A stretch of DNA of 64,000 nt from NCBI GenBank assembly GCA_034008185.1, contig CM067081.1, positions 3,347,821 to 3,411,820 of the forward strand. The letters run 5' to 3'. The DNA comes from Gorsachius magnificus. Its lineage: Eukaryota > Chordata > Aves > Pelecaniformes > Ardeidae. Position numbers and translations under genes: made by a program. Of the stretch, positions 48,101 to 60,100 are shown one piece after another; position 1 is the first letter of the stretch, and each line of letters begins with the position of its first letter. The notes beneath the pieces are model-generated. The model saw only the letters and a program-made list of their open reading frames with translations. It had not been told where the DNA came from and made no database searches.

Positions 48101-51100
48101 TGCAGACTGTTCAGATTGTAAACTTGTATGAGTAAAACTTGAAAGGCAGCTTTATCCTAATCTTCAGACAACTTTAACTTCCTGAATTTTTAGCATGGTT
48201 TGGGAATATTAGCATAAACTAATGGTTAATAGTATTTTTTTTTAACTTTTGAAGTACCTCACAAAAACATTCTTAAGTAGATAAAAAAAAAAAATCTAGT
48301 AGTTTTGCAGTTCATTTAATTGATTAAGAATTGGTAAAGCCTGGATTGTGCTCTCTTGGATTTGAACACATGGCTTTCCTGTTGCAACAAACTGTTTTGC
48401 TCTGTGATCTTTAGCAATTAAGGGTTGTAGTGCGCTATCTGCAGCAGTAGAAGCAGAATGGAATTACAATGTTCATGTACCTCTTGACTCGTATTATTAT
48501 TTTGAGTAAGTTTCTTTTATGGACTCAGCTCTGTTTCCATTCTGAGAAAGTGTAGGTCTGAAAAAACAGCATTTATATCATGTCAGGAGGTTTCTTTTTG
48601 TACTGCTAAATGCTAAATCCATAAAATTGCATTATCCTTGTAAATCATGTTTTTTTCTTGGAGTGATATTTAGACCAGTCATTGGTGGTGGTCTTTATAA
48701 CCAATTTGTCATATAGGAGAAGTGAGAGTATAAGTGACTTTAAACAGTGAAAGGGATCAGTTCTGGTAGTGGGTGTCTAAGGCAGCAAGTGGCAAACGTA
48801 CAGACAGAATCTAAACACCTATTGAAAATTAAAATCTCAGATGCAAGGATGTCAATTAAAATATAGCAGTCATGGAACATTTGGTAAAATACTTCAGAAG
48901 ACTCTTACATTAATTTAAAGTTGGTATATACTTGAATATTGCTCTGTGGCTTTGAACAGTGCTAGGACAATTGTAAAGGGTGGTAATAAATTGTAGTGTG
49001 GGGTCTCTTTTGAATAAAATCTAATGCTTTTTTTTTTTTCCTGAAACTTATTTTTCCACTTGTAATAGTAGAGGATCATTTTCTAACAGCGAACTTTCTT
49101 GTTCTCTCTTTAAAACAGGAACTCAAGCAACATATACGCGGCCAACGGTTAGCCCCTCTATAGGGGCTCGGATGGCTGGAACTCCAGGGGCTGCTACTTA
49201 TGTGAAAACTACAAGTGGTAGCATCATTACCGTAGTACCAAAATCACTGGCTACACTGGGAGGGAAGATTATCAGCAGTAATATTGTTTCTGGTAGGCAT
49301 ACAAATACTTTGATACTAAGACTTATTTCAAAAGTAACTTTAGACTTTTCTGTGGGTTACGTGCTGAAATAATTATTAGGAACTTTATTGGAGAAGAAGT
49401 TAATTCAGAAGGAAAATAGCTGAGGACGAAGAAGAAAATAATGGGTAGAAGTTACGCATTTAAAGTGTTCTTCAGGATTGCAGTGGTGGTTGTGTTTAAG
49501 AGGGAAACATCTAATGTGCAGGAAGCTTGGGAGGAAGAGAGAAGTGTGGGGGAGGAGAGCTACTACGTTGCCCTCTGTTAGAGGGCAGAAAGATCAGAAA
49601 ACTGTATTAGCCCCAATTTAAAGCATTTTATAATCTGGATGCTGCCTTTTCTATTCCACTGCACATCCAAACAACCAGAATAAAAATGAACCATGTATGT
49701 TAAATTCAGCTGTGCGGTCTCAACCTTATCTTGTTCTTCTTTTACCTGTGTCAACCTGTCTTTCTCTTACCCCATGTTCTACCTTAAGTTTTTCCTCCCA
49801 GAAACCCTTCTGCTTATCTCTGTTAGTCTGCTGACCAGTCTTGATGCTCTCTGCCCGTTCAGCCTCTAAACATAGGGTCTCTTTAGGACCAGGACCAAGC
49901 GCACTCAACACCAGTCACAATTTCTTAGTATGTTTTTGGACTTCAACAGTGCTGATGCAGAGGTCTGATGCATTTCCTAGCCAGGTGCCCATGTACAGCA
50001 AGATCTCCTGGGTCTGTTCATCCTGTCTAGTAATAACTTTAAATTACCCAGAGGTCTCATCATTGGTGCTTAGCAAAGACCTGACATGGCATTAGCCAGC
50101 TCCTGTCACTGGAAGGTGCCGCACAAGCTATCCCGTAAACAAACTCTGGGGTGTAGTCTGGTAGAGGTACCTCAGGTTTTCAGATCCTGATTTCTACAAA
50201 ATTATATTTAGGGCTGATACAGGGAACGAGTAACTTTTTTAGCCTGTTGTGGTTATGGTGAGTTGTTAAGAAGATTTCTAGCTCTGCTAGTGAGTTTATA
50301 CGCAAACGCAAGTAGTATTCTCCTGAGCACCAGGTAATGTGGGGAAACCCTTGGCTTGGGTAATAATGACTGTCCTGAAACAACACAGGTTTGGAAAGGA
50401 TGCCTGCTTTTTTTGTTGTTATTTTGTGGTGGGGTTTTTTTGGGTTGTTTTTGGGGGCTGGGGGGTTGGGGGATTTTTTTGGGTGTGTTTTGGTTTTTTT
50501 TTTGCTAAGGGAGCAGTCTTTAGATGCCTCTGAAGTCACTAGAACTAAGTAGATCATGATCCTGTCTCAGCATGTCTTCCCTTTCCCAGAATTAGTGGAA
50601 TTCTTAATTTGAAATATGTACTGAAGTATCTAAAGGGTAGAAAGTAGTGAGGGGAATCCTTGGGTTTGCAGCTCTGCTGTGACTGAGTGATACTTTCTTC
50701 AAGGGGAAAGTGGAAGGTGTTGATAAAAAGCTGTCTGAGCAGATACTGAATGGCAGTCTGATAACACTGATGACTGGCATATCGATGTAGGTATTCTTGT
50801 AGAATGTGGAGGGCTGACCAGAATTACCTGTCACTGCAGGTAAATAAAAACCTGATACAGGCATTGGAACTAATTAAATACTGGGAGATAAAGAGAAATA
50901 GCCAACGCAGCTCTTCAATAAACAAATAAATAAATAAATACCTCCCCCCCACACTTCTAAACTCAACTTTTAAGAGCCAATTGTAAAAGAATAGCATATT
51001 TTTTCTTTTTTTCCTTTTTTCAATCCACTACTCATCACTTGTATTACAACAGTTCAGTGCCAGAAAGAGCTGGTATTTCTCTTGACCGGAGATACATTCT

Positions 51101-54100
51101 TGGTACGTAGATTCTTCTACAGAGGTTATCTGTAGAAGAATATTTGTCTGTGCAAATAGGACCTTGAGTTGAGTATTAGTTGGTGTCCTTATCCCCCCCT
51201 CCCTAATTCTAGCCTTCGAAAAGTTAGACACGTTAGCCTGAGAAAGCTGTATTAGTCTGCTCCGTAATTTGTGAGAAGGGGCTGACTCTGCTAATATAGA
51301 CTAGATTACTCTGTCCTGGGCATACCTGTTTTTACTGTAGGTGAAAGATTTGTAGACCGGGCATCTAATCTTTGTATGTTGAGTTAGGTGACGTAAATTC
51401 CCATTCCAGCTGCTGCCCCCTTTATTTTTTTTGTTGTTGTGCTCTCAGATTTAAACACAATGATTCCGATTTAGCTCACTACCTCCTACAGTGGAAGGAA
51501 ATGTACGTGTGATAAACTGCACATTATTTCTTTTCCCACAAAAAATTTAGGAACTACAACCAAAATCACTACAATTCCAATGACATCCAAACCCAATGTG
51601 ATTGTTGTGCAGAAGACTACTGGAAAAGGAACTACAATTCAAGGGCTTCCAGGCAAAAATGTTGTCACAACGCTGTTGAATGCTGGGGTAAGTATGAGTT
51701 TTAAGTCTCAAATCGACAGCCAAGTGACAGGCTGTGCTGTGGCTCCTGCATTCATTCTGCTAAAGTCCCTATTAAAAGAAAAGTGTGCATGAGCTCCTTA
51801 AGAGATATAGCATTTCTTAATGTTAGGGGTGTTTGAAAAGCAAGTATGTTTTGCAGGATATGAAAGACGCTTAAAACAAGCCGGGAATGTTCTCAAAGTT
51901 AAAGGGAAATAAAAACTTTTGAGCTTGCCTTTTTTCTGTGGTTAATGATTTTGTAATCCTGAAGGGATTAAGTAGAAGAAAATAGTTTTACCCTGTTTTG
52001 TGCTCTAATGAGAACCACGATCCTGTGTTAGAAACTTGCATCTCCAAACACTTATCTTCTGGATGTAAAGGACAAATAAACTGTCCCTTCACAGTAAAGG
52101 CACCACCTTTCAATTTCTGTGGTGTGTAACCCTGTAACATCCTGTCCCCAAGTATTGTAGAGTGTTGAATTATTTTTTGGATAACCTGATGTGTACTAAG
52201 AACAAAATAAAGTTTCCAGCTTCTACTGGGTTTACCTGTAAGTGCTAGTAAATAAAAATGATGAACGTGCTTTACGTTCCTAGACAGAACTGTGAGATTT
52301 AATGCATTAATCATGTAATCTTTAAAAATCTGCTTGAGTAGCAGAGCTGAGCAGGGAGGGGTTTTTTAAACCTTTTAGGATTTTTTTTTAAGATTCTGAA
52401 CTTCACTAGTTTACAAAATTTAGAGCTGTATTTTCAGACAAGTGGAAATCTCATGATGTTACACAGAAGGAACCACCAGAATGTGATGCTGTTTCGGAAA
52501 CAAGCGTGGTTCTTAGGATTTCCAGCTACTTGATGAAAATTGGTAGGAATACTGGGAGAACTGGCAACTACTCTGGTTCCTCATCTGGTTTGTTACTGTG
52601 CAGAGCTATAAAAAAGCATGCTCAGTGTCTTTGCTCTTCTTAAGCTATCAGGGATCTAGTATGTCAGCACTATTCCAAAGTCAAATATTTCTTGTGAAAC
52701 AGCTGTGAACCTGCATTTTTTTATGAAGTGAACTTCTAGTTTAAAAAAAAAGTCCGTATGTAATTAATGATTTGGTCATGAGGATAATACAAAGATCTAT
52801 ATTTAAATAACTTCTTTTTGAAATCTCAGTTCAAGTTTTGTAGAAGTCTTGCCAAAGTTAGTGTTAATAGAAATAAGAGGTTTTAAAAAACATTTGCAAA
52901 GGATTTGAGGAAAGTTCCGACTTATGTAAATTCTTTGAAGGAACTTCAAAAAATTTGTCAGCGTAGTTACTTTTGTTCACCCATTCAGAGCTGCTTGAAA
53001 GGTAAAGTAAAAGAAAAGGGGGTTTTGGTAGTTTTTCCATTCAAAGCCATAGGGTTTTTGGTTCGAATGTTTTCTGTATCAAATAAGTCTAGTTGCCGCA
53101 GCAGGTTGATGTCATGGTACAACACACTCGCCTATAACTGCAATCTTTTTTTGGTGGGTTTTTTTTTTTTTTTTTTGGAGAAGTGGGTCTCTCTGAAGAA
53201 TTTCACTAAGTTAACCTGTAAACTTTGACTTCTTTACAGGGGGAGAAAACTATTCAGGCGGTGCCAGCAGGAGCAAAACCTGCTATCATCACTGCCACAA
53301 GACCCATCACAAAAATGATTGTTACCCAGCCAAAAGGAATAGGGTCCACGGTCCAGCCAGCCACCAAAATCATCCCAACTAAAATTGTTTATGGTCAGCA
53401 AGGGAAAACACAGGTACAGTGAGGACCCATTTCTGTCTTGAAATGTACCCCTACATTTTAATGGGAAGTAAATAATTCGTCACTGTGTTGCCACATTGCA
53501 GGATTAATATATTCCTGTGGGGAATGACACTTAGGGGTGTAATGAGGTGGCCTTAGTTCTGATTTCTTGAGCACGGTGTTTGTATTTCTTAGCTGTTTCT
53601 GGGGGCCTAGAGCAAGCCAAAAGGATTTACTAAGCCTTTTACATAGCTGAAACTGCCTGGTCATGGCTCTAGATGCCTGTTTAAGTCTTGCAGCTAATGG
53701 CTAGATCTTGAGAAATAACTACAGAGTCTGAACATAGTTCATCTGTTAAATCTGAGGTTTTATTGAAGTTATTTTCTGGTTAATGTATATTGAGGTTGTC
53801 CCTGCAACCTTGTGTAGTTGGTGGGGCTGTATACAGAGAATCTGGCTTATTTCTAGACTCTTTCAGTTTCAGCTTTTTCTCTGGTTGCACTTAGAATTTA
53901 AAAGAACTAAACTTGTATCAGATATAATATTTTGTGCGTCTTGATTGTTCAAGACTATTTATTGTGGGCTGCGGAAGAGAGGTGCTTGTCCTTATCAGTG
54001 CCATGCACGTTCCAGCTCACTTGCATAGCTTCCTCTTGTCAGACCATAGTTGTATTCAGCCCTGAAAAATGACTCTTTAGTGGTTTATTGTATTAAGTAC

Positions 54101-57100
54101 ACCAAATTACTCAGTACATCCTTGTGTATTGCCTGGGTTTTGTGGTTTAATAATCAGAGCTGCTGAATTTACAGGTAGACTTTTCCAGTAATTTTTTTAA
54201 TATTATATAGGGCTTGTACATTGATGTATTTGAGTGGCACCCTGTACTCTGATTGCTCAGATGTGTTTTCTTCAGTGCTCTTACTGTACACAAAATTTGT
54301 CTTTTTCATCAGGTTCTCATAAAACCAAAGCCAGTGACATTTCAAGCAACAGTTGTGAGTGAACAAACTAGGCAGTTGGTGACTGAAACGTTACAGCAGG
54401 CATCAAGGGTAGCAGAGACAGGAAACTCGTCTCTCCCAGAAGTGAAAGAAGAACCACAAACCTACACTGATAGCAGCTCTTCTTCTACAGAGTCCTCCCA
54501 GAGCTCCCAAGGTTTGTATTGACATGGCATAAAATACAAGTGGACTGTCTCCCAAGCATGCTAGCTAGTTTCATATACCTTGCTGTGCCTCCTTTTAGCA
54601 CAGGTTTTCACTTCCCTTATGGCATTATTTATCTTTTATGAGCTATTTACTTTATGCCTCCATTTCCTGTGTGAAAAGTGGACATAATGGTTTCTTGCTG
54701 GACTCATGACTTGCTGTTCCAATGCTTGTGGCCTGCAGCCTGTTCCCTCTTTTTGGGGAGTCTGCCAGAGGTAGGCAGTGTAGCAGTTTGGGGTTTTTTT
54801 TTTGGTAGCCCATGCTCTGCCAGCCTCTTTCCTGAGTGTATTGAAGCATCTCCCCACTGCATGACTGAAAGCTGTGGTGTGACCAACATAAATTTTGGTC
54901 CTTTTGTAGGCATGTACGTGTGCATCAGGACATACATCAGACATGCAGTCCTGACAGGGATGCTGCCATGGCTTCAAGCCGTGATACAGATGCAGCTCTT
55001 TGTGTGCTAGAGGAGGATAAATAATAGTGCATAAATAACAACCAGCTTTTGGTCAGGAGTGACCACAGGGTGTGCCACTGCATCAAATAAAAACAAAGGT
55101 CTGTCAGTGTGTTCTTAGGTGCCTTTCAGTCACCTTTTCTGTATAATTCTGTAACTGTTGGTCTATATTGCCATTTTCAGTAAATTTTTAAAAGTTTTGA
55201 AGATTCAGCAAACTTACCAAAATTTAGGAGCTGTTTATTTGGAATTTTGAATACGTGTTGATCACCTGAACTGCTAAAACCTTCTGAAAAAGAGTTCAAT
55301 CCAAGGCAAATTCAACATACAAAGAAACCTGTTGAACTTTCTTTGTTCAAACCATAGCTTTTACAAACAACTAAGGTATAGGATTTTTTTTTTTTTGCTG
55401 GAAACTATTCATAACATCAGGAGTGTTTTATTTCAAGAGTGAATTGTAATAAAAGCTGCGGCTTTGCAGAATAAGAGTATGCATCCTTGGCAGTGTTCAA
55501 AATGATAATGGGTGGTGAGTAACCTGGTCTGACTTTGAACTATAGCCCTGCTTTAAAGCAAGAATTTGAACAAGAGACCTCCAACCCAAAATGGTTCTAT
55601 GATGACTTGATGTGCCTTTGTTCTTTTGCAAACAGATTCTCAGCCGGTAGTCCACGTGATTGCTTCAAGAAGTCAAGATTGGTCAGAACACGAAATTGCT
55701 GTGGACACAAGCCCTACAATAATTTACCAGGATGTATCCAGTGAATCTCAGTCAGCTACTTCCACCATAAAAGCTTTGCTGGAACTTCAGCAGACTACAG
55801 GTGTGAAAACACATGCGGTTGTTTAGGATAACTTCAAAGTTTATGACTTGCTTAAGTAGCAGTTTTTAATAATTTTTATAATTGAAAAGCACCTATCTTG
55901 AATCAGCTTGATTCCTTTCTTCTTATCCGGTTCGCTATCTATTTAATTAAACTTCTGCATTTATGGTGGAGGTTTATTTTATTAGGGAGGTTTAGATATT
56001 GGAGATTTATTTTATGTTTTTCTTTTCTTCTAAAGCAGTGAAGGAAAAGTTAGAATCGAAGCCAAGGCAGCCTACCATTGACTTGAGCCAAATGGCTGTC
56101 CCAATCCAGATGACCCAAGAAAAGAGGCATTCTCCAGAAAGTCCTTCAATTGCTGTAGTCGAGTCGGAATTAGTTGCTGAATATATCACAACTGGTAAGT
56201 GACAAAGGTAGCCTGTTAGTGGGTTTGCAGTTGAAGTCCGGGGACTTCATTTTGGAGTTGTCCTACAATGGGTTTCATTTTTGTGTTTCACTGTAATTTG
56301 CCGTTGAGGAAATGAGTCTTTCCTTCTGCTCTTGAGAACCTTGTGCAGGGGACAGAGATTGCATCTGCTTTTCTGGAGCATAGTGGAGAATGCTTCTAAC
56401 TGAAACAAAGGGTTGTTGCTTCAAGATGTCCTAGTTGAATGGATTTTTCTGTTCCCTGATCTGATGGAGAGGACAGGCTGTCCCACTTGTCTTTAAGGAA
56501 AATGTCTAGTAAGAAAAAAAGTAGAAAACGAAGTTACAGGAACTGTGTACTATTTTTTTTGTACGTATCAAGTGGAATCAGACTTTGAGTTAGTTTAACC
56601 CGTATTCGTAAAATGTTACTTTCTTACCAGTGGGTTTTTAAGCCATGTGTGCATTTAGCATGCTAATGTAGACCCCTGTTTCTTCATTTGCTAAGAAATC
56701 TTTGAACTGATAAATTTTCACTTTTGAAATAAATGATTCAAATTGAAATTATGTTTGGGATTCAGCTCTTACTTTTTTAAACCCTCGACTACTCCTGTCT
56801 GGTTGTCCATTTTGTGTAAGTCCTTGCCTCCCTTGTCTCTCTGATGGTCCCTGCTACCCCAGAACACACTAGGTGTGAGCCACTTCCCATACATACGTGA
56901 GAGGATCAGATCACCTGCTTTCCATTTTCATTTCTTAAGTCCACATTATTGGTCTCCCTGCTTTATTTGGAAAAGGAAAGCAAAAGTGGGTTAAAAATTG
57001 GCTTTGGAAAAGAGAAGTAAAACTTGATTATGTTAAATTGTATGTATCTGTAATTCCAGTGTTTTTAGTGTTAAATGTCTAACCTGATATTTTCATTTTT

Positions 57101-60100
57101 CATTTTCCTGCTCTGTACCTCCTCCCCTCACTTCCATTCCTTGTATGGTCTAGCTTTAAGTTGTGTGAAATTGGAGCTGGGGGGGATGTTATTGTTATTC
57201 TTTTAAATAACACTTACTGTATCTGGCTTCAATTTTGAATGTTTGAGTCATGCTCCCTTGGATCTCTTTTTAAAACAAACTCAAAAGTACAATAAATAGT
57301 GTTTAAGTGATCTCCAATTAACAGTCAGTTATCTTCCCTGACACGATACTGTGCACTGTGCTTCTATTTAAAGTTCCAGTTTTTGCTGGGTCTGGCTGTA
57401 AAAGCTGATGTGAAGTCGGGCCCTTTGCAGGGAGGATGGGAAATTACAGTTGGTATCTTTGTAGATTGAAGTCCTTAGAAGCCATACGCACAAGTTCAAA
57501 ATTTCCTTGAGCTATGATTACTATTTGAAATATTGGGATTTTTATAAGCCTTGAGTTGATACACAGGAATCTGCCAGAGAAATGCAGGCTGCTGTGGGTT
57601 GACTAGCAGCGGTTTCTGGTTATTTTGCTCTTAGATTTTTGTCCCTTCCCCCAGTTTCTGTGAACACTGCCAGGGAATGCAGGTAACTGAGTTTTTGTTT
57701 TAATTTGTGCTTCTGAGGATTCATCAGTACTCCATGTAGCTATATTTTCTGCTAAAAAGTCAGTCGTAAGGTAGTGCACGGTCTATAATCTGTTGTGAAA
57801 ACTCCTGCATGCGCCTAGACCAAAGGATAGGGCACACTTTAATCTGTATGGGAGCTGGGATTCAGCACGTGCTTCCTCGTGAGATGAAGGGAGCAGCTCA
57901 CACATGTTGGTGTCACCATTTTTTGTCTGTCTGCAGACTCAGGAAGACAACACTGTATTGGTTCACATTCGGAAGAATATCTACACAACCATATAGGTTA
58001 GAAACTTTATTTTTAAATGAAGTCTTCAATTGTGCAGGAACTGTTGGGGGATATCCATGATGGATCTGGCACAGCATGCAGGCCGGTATTGATAAAATCC
58101 AACTCCTCTCTTCGAGTGGAAAGTCAAATTATTGTAGTAATTCAAAATACAACCTTTCTTTTAACTTCCAGGAAGGTCACTAGAAACTTTTTAACTTTAA
58201 GTTATGTTACAACTGAATTCGAACTTTGCTTGTTCTCCTTCAGTTATTGATTATTTTGTAACTAAGAAGTTAATTAAGGCAAATATTTACAAATTAGTGT
58301 GGACAGACATAAAGTAATTTAGGTTCATGTCTTATCAGTGACTGCAATGTAGAATGGTTTTTTTTTCTCAGCAGATCATCTCTGTGTTAATCCCCTATTT
58401 AATTACAGAGCCATCCCTATTGCTCCATAACTCATGCTGGATCTGTTCTAAAAAGTAACACAGACCCATGACAAGGTCGCAATTTTTTTTTTTTGGTCTG
58501 CGATTCCTGATCAGCCTCACTTGCTTTTATAATACCCAAACATTTTCTAATTGCTAATCTTTCAAATTTAGCCTATGCTCTGGAGAGTATCTCTTGCAGT
58601 TTTATCAGTGGCAGAAATTCAGTGAGCGAGGCTTGCTGTTCTTAATTGCAGTCAGTTGTGTAGTTGCTTTTAACAGCATAAAAGCCACAGAGTAACTTGT
58701 GCTCTACGGTGTTACGCTGGTGCTGTATAAAGAACCCAGCTGAATATAGAGTATAAATTCTGCTTGCAAAGTTGGTGTGTTGGGAGAGGGAGGCCAGAGG
58801 AGGTTTGGACCAAATGTGATTAATTAGGAAACAGAGACAAAAGCAAAACCCCTGAGTTGCTACTCTACGAGGCTTCTCAGAATAGATGTACACTTTAAGG
58901 TTGAAGCTGGCATACAGTAAAAGATGTTTTTTGTACTCAGATCTTTATTTAATTCATACGTGCTTTCAGTCGAAGCTCAAATGCAAAGCAAATAGTTGAA
59001 GTTAACTGCAGTTAGTTCTGGAGAAGTGCCACTGACCTCTTTACTTGCAGTCAGTCATCGGTCCCAGCCCCACCAGCAGTCATCTCAGCCCCAGAGGACC
59101 CTGCTGCAGCATGTGGCTCAGTCGCAGACAGCAACGCAGACTTCTGTGGTGGTGAAATCTCTCCCCGCATCCTCCACAGGCGCAATTACCCATATCATGC
59201 AGCAGGTTGTACCCTTTCTTTTCCCAATACTCTATTTTATATAGGACCAGGGCTTGTTCTGAATGAATATGTCATGTTGCTGCCACTGCAAATGTTAAGT
59301 GTAAGGGCAAATTAATAACTTCATTTTAATATTGCCTGTTTTGATGGTGAGGATGGTGGGGTAAAGGGGAAGCAATTAATGAGATATACTTGAGACTGTT
59401 AAGTAAGAGTTATTTACAGCATCTTTGGAAAAGACAGTGCTTTCTAGATGAGTTTGTGCTGTCTGTATGTCATCCCTTCAACAGCAGCGAGCTGCTTTTT
59501 TCTGTATATTGTATTGCAAGGTCCTAGGCTCTTTAGGTTATGGTGGTGTTAGTGCGGGGGGAAGAGGGATGAAGCAGAATCTGGTCAGTACACAGAGCAC
59601 ACAGTGTCTTTTTCATTTGGGGGCTTTAGTTTGTGAATAGGCAAACTTCTCTGAATCAAAAAGTGAGCTCATATTTAGACCAGTACCTTGAGGATCCCAA
59701 ACACTTTCAAACAAACGGCGTAGCTTGTGGTGAAACCTTACTGAAGCTACTCCAATGCCTTTGTTCAAGACCTGCTCAACTCTGCAGTGCTTTGACTTCT
59801 AGGAACTTCAGCTGTGGAGCAGGACAGTGCTGTGTTAGGGTTATAAACCCACTTCAGAGAGTGTATTTTCACAGGCTGCTTCATCTTGCTAAGGCCATTT
59901 ATTAAATATTTATATCATGGTACACAAAGCATAGTAACATAGATCTCTTGCTCCCTCAAATCCCTCAAAAAATGAATGTTTATGCGATGCCCAAGAAAAA
60001 TTGCAAAATTTTGAGGAAGGAAGAAGAGAAGGGTCTCTGCTGGAGTAGGGTAGACTGTAGAAGAAATCAGGGAGAAGATGATTAGGCTCTCAGGAGGCAA

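Noticed and set aside
53060..53070. GGTTCGAAT string resembling a tRNA B box
   Set aside because: There is no matching A box or cloverleaf around it.
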